The notes: a model not told the origin generated them from the letters alone. Shown: positions 49,436 through 60,561, counted from the stretch's first letter. The stretch: 64,000 bases of DNA from Paraplanobispora siamensis (GCF_016863175.1 NZ_BOOJ01000027.1:248001-312000), one strand, 5' to 3'. Translations and numbers: made by a program.

Positions 49436-51667
49436 ATGAACGTGCACCTGGACCTGGACCTGAACCGGTTGGCGGGCGGGGCGCACCACGATCCGCATTC
49501 GATCCTCGGCGCCCATCCCGGACCCGGTGGGGTGACCGTCCGGGCACTGCGGCCGATGGCGGAGAAGGTCCAGGCGGTCGTGGACGGCCAGGCCCACGAC
49601 ATGGAGCACATGGCCTACGGCGTGTTCGCGGTGACGATCCCCGGGCTGGACAAGATCCCCGACTACCGGATCCGCGCCTTCTACGGCGACGGCGAGCCGC
49701 ACGAGACCGCCGACCCCTATCGTTACTGGCCCACGCTGGGCGAGGTGGACCTCCATCTGATCGGTGAGGGGCGCCACGAGCGGCTCTGGGAGGCGCTCGG
49801 CGCCCGGATCATGCGGCACGAGGACACCGAGGGCGTCGCCTTCTCCGTCTGGGCGCCGAACGCGCGCGGGGTGCGGGTGATCGGCGACTTCAACCACTGG
49901 AACGGGTCCGGTCACCCCATGCGCTCGCTGGGCCGCTCGGGGGTCTGGGAACTGTTCATCCCCGGCCTGGCGGAGGGCGAGCGCTACAAGTTCGCCATTC
50001 TGGGCGCGGACGGGATCTGGCGGGACAAGGCCGACCCGATGGCCCGCCGTACCGAGCTGCCGCCCGCGACCGCCTCGGTGGTCGAGCGGTCCGACTACAC
50101 CTGGAACGACGACGCCTGGATGCTCGATCGCCCCTCGCGCAAGGCCCTGGAAGGGCCGATGAGCATCTACGAGGTGCACCTGGGCTCCTGGCGGCCCGGC
50201 CTGTCCTACCGGGAGCTGGCCACCGAGCTGGTCGACTACGTCAAGGAGATGGGCTTCACGCACGTGGAGCTGCTGCCCGTGGCCGAGCACCCGTTCGGCG
50301 GCTCCTGGGGATACCAGGTGACCTCCTACTACGCCCCGACGTCCCGCTTCGGCTCGCCGGACGATTTCCGCCACCTGGTGGACAAGCTGCACGAGGCGGG
50401 GATCGGGGTGCTGCTCGACTGGGTGCCCGCGCACTTCCCGATGGACGCCTGGGCGCTGGCCCGCTTCGACGGCACCCCGCTGTACGAGCACGCCGACCCG
50501 GCCAGGGGCGAGCACCCCGAGTGGGGCACCTACATCTTCGACTTCGGCCGCCGGGAGGTGCGCAACTTCCTGGTCGCCAACGCGACCTACTGGCTGCGCG
50601 AGTTCCACATCGACGGCCTGCGGGTGGACGCGGTCGCCTCGATGCTCTACCTCGACTACTCGCGGCGCGAGGGCGAGTGGACGCCCAACCAGTACGGCGG
50701 GCGGGAGAACCTGGACGCGGTGGACTTCCTCAAGGAGATGAACTCCGTCTCCTACCGCGAGGCCCCCGGGATCGTCACGGTCGCCGAGGAGTCGACGGCC
50801 TGGCCGGGCGTCTCCCGGCCCGCCTACCTCGGCGGTCTCGGCTTCGGCTTCAAGTGGAACATGGGCTGGATGCACGACACCCTGGCCTATCTCCGGCACG
50901 AGCCGGTCTTCCGGCAGTACCACCACCACCAGATGACGTTCTCCCTGATGTACGCCTACTCGGAGAACTTCGTGCTGCCCCTCTCGCATGACGAGGTCGT
51001 GCACGGCAAGGGCTCGCTGCTGGGCAAGATGCCCGGCGACGAGTGGCAGCGCTTCGCCAACCTGCGCGCGCTGTTCGCGTTCATGTGGGCCCACCCCGGC
51101 AAGCAGCTGCTGTTCATGGGAGGGGAGTTCGGCCAGGGCTCGGAGTGGTCGGAGGAGCGCGGGCTCGACTGGTGGGTGCTCGAGTTCGACGGGCACAAGG
51201 GCACGCAGCGGCTGGTGCGCGACCTCAACCGGATCTACCGGGAGACCCCCGCCCTGTGGCGGCTGGACCACTCCCCCGAGGGCTTCCGCTGGATCGACGC
51301 CGACGACGCCTCCGGCAACGTCTTCTCCTTCCTGCGCTACGACGCCGACGGCTCCGCCGTGGCCTGCGTGGCCAACTTCTCCGGCGGCCCGCACGAGGAC
51401 TACCACCTCGGCCTGCCGTACGGCGGGGAGTGGGAGGAGGTCGTCAACACCGACGCCTACGACTACGCAGGCAGCGGCGTGGGCAACATGGGCACCGTCG
51501 AGGCCGTCGAGGAGCCCCACCACGGCCTGCCCTACTCCGCCCACCTGCGCATCCCGCCCCTGGGCACCCTCTGGCTGCGCCACACCCCGCCCGCCGTCCC
51601 GGCCGTCCCGGAGACCGCTCCGGAGGCCGCCCCTGAGCCCCTGCTGACCGAGGACGAGGTGGAGTGA
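49436..51667 (+). CDS. glgB: 1,4-alpha-glucan branching enzyme
   Basis: GlgB cuts alpha-1,4 chains and rejoins them as alpha-1,6 branches. The 743-residue protein has the CBM48 N-domain ([34 protein letters not shown]), the GH13 barrel with nucleophile D398 in [14 protein letters not shown] and acid E451 in [23 protein letters not shown] for the third acid, and a C-terminal beta sandwich. ATG 49436 follows GGGAG about seven bases upstream. It completes the trehalose-to-glucan pathway with treS, mak and glgE. The two secreted genes before it are not part of this pathway in other genomes I know. Confidence 0.97.
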   Translation: MNVHLDLDLNRLAGGAHHDPHSILGAHPGPGGVTVRALRPMAEKVQAVVDGQAHDMEHMAYGVFAVTIPGLDKIPDYRIRAFYGDGEPHETADPYRYWPTLGEVDLHLIGEGRHERLWEALGARIMRHEDTEGVAFSVWAPNARGVRVIGDFNHWNGSGHPMRSLGRSGVWELFIPGLAEGERYKFAILGADGIWRDKADPMARRTELPPATASVVERSDYTWNDDAWMLDRPSRKALEGPMSIYEVHLGSWRPGLSYRELATELVDYVKEMGFTHVELLPVAEHPFGGSWGYQVTSYYAPTSRFGSPDDFRHLVDKLHEAGIGVLLDWVPAHFPMDAWALARFDGTPLYEHADPARGEHPEWGTYIFDFGRREVRNFLVANATYWLREFHIDGLRVDAVASMLYLDYSRREGEWTPNQYGGRENLDAVDFLKEMNSVSYREAPGIVTVAEESTAWPGVSRPAYLGGLGFGFKWNMGWMHDTLAYLRHEPVFRQYHHHQMTFSLMYAYSENFVLPLSHDEVVHGKGSLLGKMPGDEWQRFANLRALFAFMWAHPGKQLLFMGGEFGQGSEWSEERGLDWWVLEFDGHKGTQRLVRDLNRIYRETPALWRLDHSPEGFRWIDADDASGNVFSFLRYDADGSAVACVANFSGGPHEDYHLGLPYGGEWEEVVNTDAYDYAGSGVGNMGTVEAVEEPHHGLPYSAHLRIPPLGTLWLRHTPPAVPAVPETAPEAAPEPLLTEDEVE

Positions 51668-52068
51668 TCACCCCGTCCCGTAGAGGGCGTCCAGGCCGAT
51701 CAGGCGGAGACCGCCGTTCCCGGCGGCCTCCGCCCGCAGGTCCTCGGTGAAGCCCGCGCCGCCGTAGCAGGCCAGGACCGTGTCCCGGGTGTCGTAGCCC
51801 TTGCCGGCGAGGAGGTCACGGGCCCTTGCCGGGCGTTCGACGTGATGGCCGTTCACGGTCTCGCCCCACTTGGCCCCGCCCAGCGACAGGAAGCCGGGCG
51901 GGACGAGCCCCGGACGCTCTCCGCCCGGTAGACCTCCAGCTCGGACCAGCGGCGCCGCATGATCGCCTCATAGAACGTGATCAACGGCTCGGTGATGCGG
52001 TACTGCGCGCGCCCCTGCCACTCCCGTACCCGGCCGAAGATCCGTTCCGGCTTGACCAGCATGGACAC
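51668..52068 (-). pseudogene. relic of a DUF234-type AAA ATPase gene
   Basis: Two fragments in different frames look like the C-terminus of a P-loop ATPase of the DUF234 group. The first (52068-51853) reads ERIFGRVREWQGRAQYRITE then PLITFYEAIMRRRWSELE, matching the conserved YRIADPLL-FW-FV region. The second (from about 51905 to 51668) reads GFLSLGGAKWGETVNGHHVE then ARDLLAGKGYDTRDTVLAC and ends GFTEDLRAEAA with LDALYG. A frameshift joins them near 51905-51930, and the ATPase domain itself is absent. The remnant is a mutated and truncated gene. Confidence 0.6.
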
Positions 52069-52145
52069 TACCGGGATGAGATACAGGACTACGCGTCCCA
52101 GAACTATGGTTCTGTACCTTTTTCCGTGCTGCGGGTTCGCGGATG

Positions 52146-53033
52146 TCAGCGGGGATTGAGGAGTTCGGTGACCCGCACGAAACCGTCGGCGCCGTGGCCT
52201 CGGCCGATGGCGCGGCGGGTCAGGCCCTCGACTGCGCGCATCACGTTCGCTTCGATGCCGTGGGACTCCGAGACCTCGACGATGTGGGCCATGGACGACG
52301 CCGCCGAGGTGAGAGGGTTGTCCTCGCCGGAGAAGGTGCCGGCGTCGACCTCCTCCGCCTCCTGTTCGAAGATCGGCGGGAGGATCGCCCCGATGCCCTT
52401 GGCGAACGGCGCCAGTTCCCGCGCGGTGATGCCCTCCGCCCTGGCCACGGCCAGAGCGTGCGCGTAGCCGGCCATCGCGGTCCAGAAGATGTCGAGCAAC
52501 GCGATGTCGTAGGCGGCCGCCCGGCCGATCTCCGGGCCGAGGTGGGTGTGGGTGCCGCCCAGGACGTCCAGCACCGCCCGGTGCCTGTGATAGAGCTCCT
52601 CGGGGCCGCTGTGCAGGAAGACCGCCTCCGGCGTCCCGATGGTCACGGTCGGGGTCATGATCGCGCCGTCCAGGTACCCGATGCCGTGCTCGGCCGCCCA
52701 GTCCGCGGCCTCCCGGGCCCGCGCGGGGGCGTCGGCGCTCAGGTTCACCACCGTGCGCCCCTTGAGTGCGGCGGTGACCGCGTCACGCCGCACGATGGCG
52801 TCCACCGCGTCGTAGTTCACCACGCAGACCACGGTCAGTTCGCTCGCGGCGACCGCCTCCTCCGGCGACGCGGCGCCGATCGCGCCCCGCGCGATCAGGT
52901 CCCGGCCCCTGCCCGGGGTCCGGTTCCAGACCGTGGTCGGCAGCCCGGCGTCCACGAAGGCGCCGGCCAGCTCCCGGCCCATCGGCCCCAGGCCGAGCAC
53001 GGTGACGGCAGACTGTTCGATAGTCGAGGACAT
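52146..53033 (-). CDS. imine-reductase-like NAD(P)-dependent oxidoreductase
   Basis: This 295-residue protein has a Rossmann N-domain with TVLGLGPMGRELAGAF (GxGxxG from G14) and NADP-type NRTPGRGRDL. The linker helix and C-domain carry YLDGAIMTPTVTIGTPEAVF and AAAYDIALLDIFWTAMAGYA, the signature of imine reductases, which are dimeric relatives of beta-hydroxyacid dehydrogenases. D and Y in the YDIALLD segment correspond to the variable catalytic position of this family. The native substrate of almost all such enzymes is unknown. ATG 53033 has a GGAG-like site and the gene is divergent from the HxlR regulator. Confidence 0.88.
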   Translation of the reverse strand: MSSTIEQSAVTVLGLGPMGRELAGAFVDAGLPTTVWNRTPGRGRDLIARGAIGAASPEEAVAASELTVVCVVNYDAVDAIVRRDAVTAALKGRTVVNLSADAPARAREAADWAAEHGIGYLDGAIMTPTVTIGTPEAVFLHSGPEELYHRHRAVLDVLGGTHTHLGPEIGRAAAYDIALLDIFWTAMAGYAHALAVARAEGITARELAPFAKGIGAILPPIFEQEAEEVDAGTFSGEDNPLTSAASSMAHIVEVSESHGIEANVMRAVEGLTRRAIGRGHGADGFVRVTELLNPR

Positions 53034-53090
53034 GCCTCAGCTCCTTGGAAGTCCTTGAAGAACGAGTGATCGCTGATTGGGGAGATGACG

Positions 53091-53441
53091 ATGACGCGCA
53101 GCCGTTCCCAGGACCCGAACGTCTGCGGGGTGACCGCCGCGATCGCCGTGATCGACGGCAAGTGGAAGACGATCCTGCTGTGGCTGCTGGAATCCGGCCC
53201 GCACCGTCCCAGCGAGCTGCTCCGGCAACTGCCGGGGCTCACCGAGAAGGTGCTGACTCAGACACTGCGGGTGATGGAGGCCGACGGTCTGGTCCACCGG
53301 GAGGCGCACGACTCGTGGCCGCTGAGGACGGAGTACTCCCTGACCCCGTTCGGCCGTGACCTCTCGCAGGCCCTGGAGCCCCTCTCCGACTGGGGCCACC
53401 GCCGCCTGGAGAAGCTGGCCGCCTCCCAACCGGCTTCCTGA
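53091..53441 (+). CDS. HxlR-family transcriptional regulator
   Basis: This is a 116-residue winged-helix regulator. CGVTAAIAVIDGKWKTILLW is the family hallmark with a conserved N-terminal cysteine, followed by HRPSELLRQLPGLTEKVLTQ and the wing YSLTPFGRDLSQALEPL. ATG 53091 is six bases after GGGGAG, while ATG 53085 would leave no spacing. It is divergent from the imine reductase gene by 57 bp, an arrangement typical of quinone, aldehyde or thiol-responsive HxlR activators. The gap contains the direct repeat TCCTTGGAAG and TCCTTGAAG, a possible binding site. Confidence 0.93.
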   Translation: MTRSRSQDPNVCGVTAAIAVIDGKWKTILLWLLESGPHRPSELLRQLPGLTEKVLTQTLRVMEADGLVHREAHDSWPLRTEYSLTPFGRDLSQALEPLSDWGHRRLEKLAASQPAS

Positions 53442-53594
53442 GCCTCCTCGCGCCGGGACACGACCCACCTCCCCGTTTCCCCGGTCCCGCCGGCCGTCCG
53501 GCCGCCCACGACCAAGCTTCGGCCCGCCGTACCCGCCCGACAAGTACCCACAAAAAGGTGGCCATGCCCGGGGCCGGAATGGTCGCCTTCCCGT

Positions 53595-53629
53595 GAAGGG
53601 CCGATCACCCTACGTATGATCGGCCCTTC
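53595..53629 (+). terminator. hairpin after the HxlR gene
   Basis: A perfect 13-bp stem GAAGGGCCGATCA (53595-53607) and TGATCGGCCCTTC (53617-53629) has a 9-nt loop. It is 150 bp beyond the HxlR stop and may serve any readthrough toward the chitinase gene. Confidence 0.75.
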
Positions 53630-53723
53630 GTCCGTCCGTGGATTAGCCGGACCTTAAATCCGCCTTATGCCGCCTCCAAGGGCATTGACCGCTGTGCGAA
53701 CGGCGTCTTACTCTCCATTACTA

Positions 53724-53740
53724 ATAGGAAACTTTCCTAT
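53724..53740 (+). promoter_or_regulatory. perfect palindrome upstream of the chitinase gene
   Basis: ATAGGAAA-C-TTTCCTAT has 8-bp arms around one base, 40 bp before the start codon. Its AT-rich setting and position suggest a repressor operator controlling chitinase expression. Confidence 0.65.
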
Positions 53741-53779
53741 GAGTACGGGGGCCAAGTACTCTTTGACCTGGAGCGACCC

Positions 53780-55414
<1,635 letters not shown>

Positions 55415-55579
55415 TATTTCCGGCACTCGGCCCTCCGTGCGCGTCACGCCGCGGGGGGTCGAGCCGTTTCCGCGGGCCGTACGGCTCCCGCCCCTCCTCT
55501 GAGCCCCCGGCTCCGCCCGCGTCCCGGACCGCGAATCTGAACATCTCCTGAGAAGATCCGCCGAACGGGGATGGAGGTA

Positions 55580-55608
55580 TTCACCAAGCGGGATCGTCTG
55601 CCTAGACT
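55580..55608 (+). promoter_or_regulatory. promoter for the subtilase gene
   Basis: TTCACC (55580-55585) and TAGACT (55603-55608) are 17 bp apart, predicting transcription start near 55615, 26 bases before the GTG. Confidence 0.6.
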
Positions 55609-55640
55609 CCGAATCGCCCGTTTCATCCCCCGGAGGACGC

Positions 55641-57716
55641 GTGCGAATTCGAGCCCTCGTGGCCCTGGCGACCGTGCTCACCCTCGTCCCGGCCGCGCCG
55701 GCGCTCGCCGAGGACCCCGCCGCGCCGCCTCCGGCGGTCAGCGGGAGTCCGGCCGCGCCACCCCCGGCCGCGCAGGAGAGTCCCGCACCGGACGCCGGGG
55801 ACCCGCCGGCCGAGAGCGCGCCTCCCGCGGAGACCCCGCCCGCCGAGACCCCGCCGCCCGGGGACGCCCCGCCGGGGGACGCGCCGAAGCTGGAGGACGG
55901 GCTCGCCTCCGACCCCGACGGGACCCGCGTCATCGTCGAGGTGACCGCCCCGGCCGAGACCGCCCCGGTGGCCGGCCAGGCGCAGGCCCTTCCGGACGCC
56001 GAGGTCGTGCTCCAGCCGCCGGACACCTCCTTCATCGTGGTCGAGGCGACCGGTGAGGCCCTGGCCGCGCTGGCCGAGGACCCCCGGGTGGTGTCGGTAC
56101 GGCGCGACCGCACCTACTCCCCCGCCTCACTCGCCTCGCTCGCCTCCAGCCTGCAGGTGATCGGCGCGGACAAGGTCCACGCCGCGGGCGTGCGGGGGGC
56201 CGGGCAGACGATCGCGGTCATCGACACCGGGATCGACGCCGACCACCCCGCGCTGAACGGCAAGGTCGTGGAGCAGGCGTGCTTCTCCGCGGCGGACGGG
56301 ACGGTCGAGTCCCTGTGCCCCAACGGGCAGACGGCCGACCCCGGCTCCGCCGACGCCGAGACGGCCAAGTGCGTGCACGACGGCGCCAACCTCTGCGACC
56401 ACGGCACCCACGTGGCGGGCATCGCCCACGCCGTCGCCCCGGACGCGGACATCGTGGCGGTCCAGGTCTTCAGCCGGGACAACGACTGCCTGGGCGACGG
56501 CAGCGGGGAGGTCTGCCTGACCGCCTACGAGTCCTCCCTCCTGCTCGCCCTCGACCACGTGGCCAGGCTCAAGGACTCCCGTCCCGGCCTGGTCTCAGCC
56601 AACCTCAGCCTCGGCGGCGGCCTCTTCGAGGGATCGTGCGACGACGTCGCGGAGCTGCAGTCGATGAAGGAGAAGGTCGACGCGCTGCGCGCCAGGGGTG
56701 TGGCGGTCGCCGCCGCCGCGGGCAACGACGGCGTGACCGGCGGCGGGGCCCCGGGGTGCTTCTCCGGGGCGGTGACCGTGGGCGCCACCGGTGACGACGA
56801 CCACGTGGCCTCCTGGTCCAACCACGGCCCCACGCTCGACCTGTTCGCGCCGGGGCTGGAGATCGACTCCGCCGTCCCCGGCGGCGGCACCCAGGTCTAC
56901 AGCGGGACCTCGATGGCCACCCCGTACGTCGCCGGCGCGTTCGCCCTCATGGCCGGGAAGTTCCCCGGCGAGGCTCCGGACGCCCTCCTGGACAGGCTGA
57001 GGACGGCGGGCCGCCCGATCACCTACGCCGGGGTGACCACGCCCCGCCTCGACCTGGGCGTCGCGGTCCTCGGCGGCGAGCCCCAGCCCGGCGTCAGTCA
57101 GGAGCCCGAGCCCGGGGACGACCCGTCCGAGGACACCCCGGACACTCCCGGCACCCCCAGCCCGGAGCCCAGCTCCGGTCCGCAGCCGAGCCCCGGCCCG
57201 CAGGACACCCCGCCTCCGGCGGACCCGGCGCCCGTCCCGCTGCCCACGGTGACCGTCACCGTGACCGTGACGGCCACTCCCCCCGCGGGCACGCCGGCGG
57301 TGTGCGTCCGGGGCAAGGCGGCCGGGACCCTGACCGTCGCCCAGTGGGCCGCGGAGATCACCCGGGGCAAGGGGAGCCTGCCGGACGAGACGCTCGGCTG
57401 TTATCTGCGCCTGATCGGCAAGGCCAGCGCGGTCTTCCCCGAGGTGACGCGCGCCTCCACGCTGGGCACGGCCTACCGGGTGCTCAAGCCCGCCGCGAAG
57501 ACCGCGAAGACGAAGAAGGCCAAATTCGACAGCGAGCTGCTGGCCGCCTGGCTGAACTGGGCGAACGGCGCGGTCAACCTCACCGCGAAGGCCGGCGGCG
57601 CGGCCACGGTCAAGACCGCCCTGGCCTCCGCCGAGAAGCGCCGGCTCAAGGGAACATCTCTCACCAAGTCCACCTCGACCCTACGAAAGTATGTGAACGC
57701 CCGCCGTATCGCCTGA
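55641..57716 (+). CDS. secreted subtilisin-like serine protease (S8)
   Basis: The protein has 691 residues. GTG 55641 follows CGGAGGACGC; RALVALATVLTLVPAAPALA is the signal peptide. A Pro/Ala-rich region (25-90) precedes an I9-like propeptide (RVIVEVTAPAETAPVAG). The catalytic triad is D195 in AVIDTGIDADHP, H254 in CDHGTHVAGI and S424 in SGTSMATPYVAG, with the oxyanion asparagine in AAAAGNDGVT. After the catalytic domain a second Pro/Ser/Glu-rich linker leads to an unfamiliar 135-residue C-terminal domain (GTLTVAQWAAEITRGKGSLP, EKRRLKGTSLTKSTSTLRKY). That domain may bind a substrate or the wall. sppA follows after 30 bp. Confidence 0.94.
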   Translation: MRIRALVALATVLTLVPAAPALAEDPAAPPPAVSGSPAAPPPAAQESPAPDAGDPPAESAPPAETPPAETPPPGDAPPGDAPKLEDGLASDPDGTRVIVEVTAPAETAPVAGQAQALPDAEVVLQPPDTSFIVVEATGEALAALAEDPRVVSVRRDRTYSPASLASLASSLQVIGADKVHAAGVRGAGQTIAVIDTGIDADHPALNGKVVEQACFSAADGTVESLCPNGQTADPGSADAETAKCVHDGANLCDHGTHVAGIAHAVAPDADIVAVQVFSRDNDCLGDGSGEVCLTAYESSLLLALDHVARLKDSRPGLVSANLSLGGGLFEGSCDDVAELQSMKEKVDALRARGVAVAAAAGNDGVTGGGAPGCFSGAVTVGATGDDDHVASWSNHGPTLDLFAPGLEIDSAVPGGGTQVYSGTSMATPYVAGAFALMAGKFPGEAPDALLDRLRTAGRPITYAGVTTPRLDLGVAVLGGEPQPGVSQEPEPGDDPSEDTPDTPGTPSPEPSSGPQPSPGPQDTPPPADPAPVPLPTVTVTVTVTATPPAGTPAVCVRGKAAGTLTVAQWAAEITRGKGSLPDETLGCYLRLIGKASAVFPEVTRASTLGTAYRVLKPAAKTAKTKKAKFDSELLAAWLNWANGAVNLTAKAGGAATVKTALASAEKRRLKGTSLTKSTSTLRKYVNARRIA

Positions 57717-57746
57717 GCCCGGGACGCGTCGCTTAGGGTGAGGCGT

Positions 57747-59447
57747 ATGGACGCGACCAAGGTGATCACCGAGACCGTCGACCGCATCCGGCAGCGGCGC
57801 ACCGCCCCGCTGGTGCTGGAGCTCGACCTCACCGAGGGCCTGACGGACAGGCCGCCGACCGATCCGCTCGGCGCGGTCCTGTCCATGCGCAAGACGCGGC
57901 TGACCGACGTGCTGTCGGGACTCAAGCGCGCCCGGCAGGACAGCCGGGTCAAGGGACTGATCGTCAAGATCGGCACGAACCCGCTCGGTCTGGCCATGGT
58001 GCAGGAGCTGCGCCAGGCGGTGGTCCGGTTCCGGGCGGCGGGCAAGCTGACGGTGGTGTTCGCCGAGACGTTCGGCGAGTTCGGCGCGGGCACCGTTCCC
58101 TACTACCTGGCCAGCGCCTTCGAGCGGGTCTATCTCCAGCCCTCGGGCGACGTCGGGCTGACCGGCGTCTCGCTGGAGCAGCGCTTCGTCCGGGGCGCGC
58201 TCGGCAAGCTCGGCGTGGAGTACGAGCTCGGCCAGCGGCACGAGTACAAGACGGCCGCGAACATGTTCACCCAGGACCACATGACCGAGCCGCACCGCGA
58301 GTCGGTCGCCCGCATCGCCGAGTCCGTCACCGAGCAGGTCGTCGCCGGCATCGCCGAGGGGCGCGGGATCGACCCGGCCAAGGTCCGCGAGCTCATCGAC
58401 CAGGGCCCGTTCATCGGCTCCGAGGCCGTCGACGCCGGGCTGGTCGACCGCCTCGCCTACCGCGACGAGGTCTACGACGAGGTCAAGCGGGAGACCGGGG
58501 AGGAATCCCTGCTGCTCTACGTCGCCCGCTACCACCGCGGCGGCCTGGCCAAGAAGCTCCCGCACCCGGGCGAGCAGGTCGTGGCCCTGATCCAGGCCAG
58601 CGGCGCGATCCGGCTCGGCCGCAGCGGGCGCAGCCCGCTGGGCGGCGGGGGCGCGGTAGGCGCCGACACGATCAGCGCCGCCCTGCGCGCGGCCCGCCGC
58701 GACGACCACGTGAAGGCGGTCGTCTTCCGGGTGGACAGCCCCGGCGGGTCCTACGTCGCCTCGGACACGATCTGGCGCGAGGTCGTGCTGCTGCGCAAGG
58801 CGGGCAAGCCGGTCGTGGTCTCGATGGGTGACCTGGCCGCCTCCGGGGGCTACTTCATCTCGATGGCCGCCGACGTGATCATCGCCCAGCCGGGCACCCT
58901 CACCGGGTCGATCGGCGTCTTCGGCGGCAAGCCCGTCATCGGCGAGCTGCTGGACAAGATCGGCGTGACCTCCGAGACCGTGAGCGAGGGCGCCAACGCG
59001 GCGATGTTCTCTCCCTCGCACGGCTTCTCCGAGGCGCAGTGGGCGCGGGTCAACGCCTGGCTGGACCGGATCTACGACGACTTCGTCGGCAAGGTGGCCG
59101 AGGGCCGCGGCCTGACCCGCGATCGCGCCCACGAGCTGGCCAGGGGCCGGGTCTGGACCGGCTCCGACGCCCGCGCCGGCGGGCTGGTCGACGAGATCGG
59201 CGGTCTGGAGGACGCCCTCGAACTGGCCCGCAAGCGGGCCGGGCTGGCGGCCGACGCCCCCGTGCGCAGTTATCCCAAGCTGCACCCGCTGGAGCGCCTG
59301 CGCCCGCCGGAGTCCAGCGAGGACAGGTCCGCCGCGCTGGCCAGGGTCCGGCTGGAGGCCTGGGGCCCGCTGGCCCAGCTGGCCGGCGAGCTGGGCCTGT
59401 CGCCGTACGGCCCGCTCATCCTGCCCGGCACCTGGACGATCCGCTGA
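57747..59447 (+). CDS. sppA: signal peptide peptidase SppA (67-kDa type)
   Basis: SppA degrades cleaved signal peptides in the membrane plane. This 566-residue double-domain form carries the Lys base K168 in RHEYKTAANMF from the first half and the Ser nucleophile S366 in MGDLAASGGYFISMAADVI from the second, as in E. coli. VFRVDSPGGS and AQPGTLTGSIGVFGGK are other S49 markers. There is no strong N-terminal membrane segment, so it may be soluble or peripheral. ATG 57747 lies seven bases after TAGGGT, suggesting leaderless transcription; GTG 57738 is within that promoter box. Confidence 0.93.
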   Translation: MDATKVITETVDRIRQRRTAPLVLELDLTEGLTDRPPTDPLGAVLSMRKTRLTDVLSGLKRARQDSRVKGLIVKIGTNPLGLAMVQELRQAVVRFRAAGKLTVVFAETFGEFGAGTVPYYLASAFERVYLQPSGDVGLTGVSLEQRFVRGALGKLGVEYELGQRHEYKTAANMFTQDHMTEPHRESVARIAESVTEQVVAGIAEGRGIDPAKVRELIDQGPFIGSEAVDAGLVDRLAYRDEVYDEVKRETGEESLLLYVARYHRGGLAKKLPHPGEQVVALIQASGAIRLGRSGRSPLGGGGAVGADTISAALRAARRDDHVKAVVFRVDSPGGSYVASDTIWREVVLLRKAGKPVVVSMGDLAASGGYFISMAADVIIAQPGTLTGSIGVFGGKPVIGELLDKIGVTSETVSEGANAAMFSPSHGFSEAQWARVNAWLDRIYDDFVGKVAEGRGLTRDRAHELARGRVWTGSDARAGGLVDEIGGLEDALELARKRAGLAADAPVRSYPKLHPLERLRPPESSEDRSAALARVRLEAWGPLAQLAGELGLSPYGPLILPGTWTIR

Positions 59448-59873
59448 CATCACCCGCCACGCCCCGCCCGCGACCGGACGGTACGGCGGTGCGTGGCGGG
59501 CCGGGTGCCGCCCGTCCGTGAGGCACGTCCACGCTGGGCCGGGTGCCGCCCGTCCGTGCCGCCGCCGCGAAGACAGCCCGGTGAACACCCTGGCCGACGG
59601 GCCCGTGGCCGATAGCGATCCATGAACGGCTGACGCCCCGGCGAACACCCCGGCACCCGTTCATCACGGCCCCCGGGCACCCTTCATCACGACTGCCCTG
59701 GTGACCACGGCCGCCCGGGTGTCACGGACGTCCTGCTCGGCCGGCATGCGGCGCAGCTCGGGCGGGCGACACCCGGCCTGCCACGGACGCGCCTCACGGG
59801 TGGGCAGTACCTGTCCGGCCCCGGACCCGTCTCACGGGCGGCTTGCCGTACGGCGGGCGGGGCGGGATGCGCC
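59448..59873. other. 426-bp region between sppA and the MarR gene
   Basis: It contains a 23-bp exact direct repeat, GGGCCGGGTGCCGCCCGTCC plus GTG, at 59498-59520 and 59536-59558, and several near-repeats of CACCCCGGCACCC and TTCATCACG. No promoter or gene can be defended. The convergent genes on either side probably terminate here. Confidence 0.6.
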
Positions 59874-60374
59874 TCAGTCCGCGGCTCGGGGGGCTCCGGT
59901 CGCGGCGGCGATCACCCGGGTGAGCGCCCGGTGCAGGTCCTGCAGTTCCGTCAGGTCCATGCCGAGCCGCTCGACGATCGCCGCGGGGATCGTCTCGGCC
60001 TGCTCCCGCAGCGCGCGGCCGGACCCGGTCAGCGTCACCGCCAGGGAGCGCTCGTCGGCGGCGGCGCGGCGGCGTTCGACGAGCCCGGCGGCCTCCAGGC
60101 GCTTGAGCAGCGGCGAGAGCGTGGCGGGCTCCAGCTGCAGCAGCCGGCTGAGCTCCTTTACCGACAGCGGCGAGTGCTGCCACAGCGCCAGCATCACCAG
60201 ATACTGCGGATGGGTCAGCCCCATCGGCTCCAGCACCGGCCGGTAGAGGCCGATCACCGACCGCGAGGCGACCGCCAGGGCGAAACAGACCTGGTTCTCC
60301 AAGGCCAGCGGATCGACGGCATCCTCGGCGACGGCATCCTTCTCGATCTCGGCGATGTCGCCTATGTCACTCAT
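59874..60374 (-). CDS. MarR-family regulator, OhrR-like
   Basis: The protein has 166 residues. ATG 60374 has AGGAGGTGAAC just upstream. The N-terminal segment ENQVCFALAVASRSVIGLYR contains C30 at the position of the peroxide-reactive cysteine of OhrR, and VLEPMGLTHPQYLVMLALW follows, as in that family. The winged helix is LSVKELSRLLQLEPATLSPL, with the wing RAAADERSLAVTLT. It should sense organic hydroperoxides by cysteine oxidation, but no ohr gene is in the window. The operator array directly upstream indicates autoregulation. Confidence 0.9.
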   Translation of the reverse strand: MSDIGDIAEIEKDAVAEDAVDPLALENQVCFALAVASRSVIGLYRPVLEPMGLTHPQYLVMLALWQHSPLSVKELSRLLQLEPATLSPLLKRLEAAGLVERRRAAADERSLAVTLTGSGRALREQAETIPAAIVERLGMDLTELQDLHRALTRVIAAATGAPRAAD

Positions 60375-60412
60375 GTTCACCTCCTAGCGCACTCGCTGCC
60401 ATGCTATCCCGT

Positions 60413-60446
60413 TTAGTAAGCTAATGGTTAGCACACTAATCATTAG
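60413..60446. promoter_or_regulatory. array of TTAG-N4-CTAA operators before the MarR gene
   Basis: TTAGTAAGCTAA (60413-60424) and TTAGCACACTAA (60428-60439) are two identical-type palindromes 15 bp apart, interleaved with GCTAATGGTTAGC (60420-60432) and CTAATCATTAG (60436-60446). It lies 39-72 bp upstream of the MarR ATG. Confidence 0.75.
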
Positions 60447-60483
60447 CGCTCGATCCAGTGCTCTCCCGGTTCCCGTACCGCCA

Positions 60484-60513
60484 TTCGGGCAGGGAGCCAT
60501 ATAACCCGATAAT
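60484..60513 (+). promoter_or_regulatory. candidate promoter of the small membrane protein
   Basis: TTCGGG (60484-60489) and GATAAT (60508-60513) are 18 bp apart, in the gap that also holds the MarR operators. Confidence 0.35.
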
Positions 60514-60561
60514 TCAGACAGCATCGAGACAGCACCGAGCACCCGTCACCGAGGAACGGTC

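Larger units (their letters stand above)
53442..53779. other. 338-bp region between HxlR and the chitinase gene
   Basis: It holds a strong hairpin (53595-53629) and the chitinase upstream palindrome (53724-53740). The segment 53640-53780 is markedly AT-richer than the genome, as expected of a regulated promoter region. No gene is seen. Confidence 0.6.
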
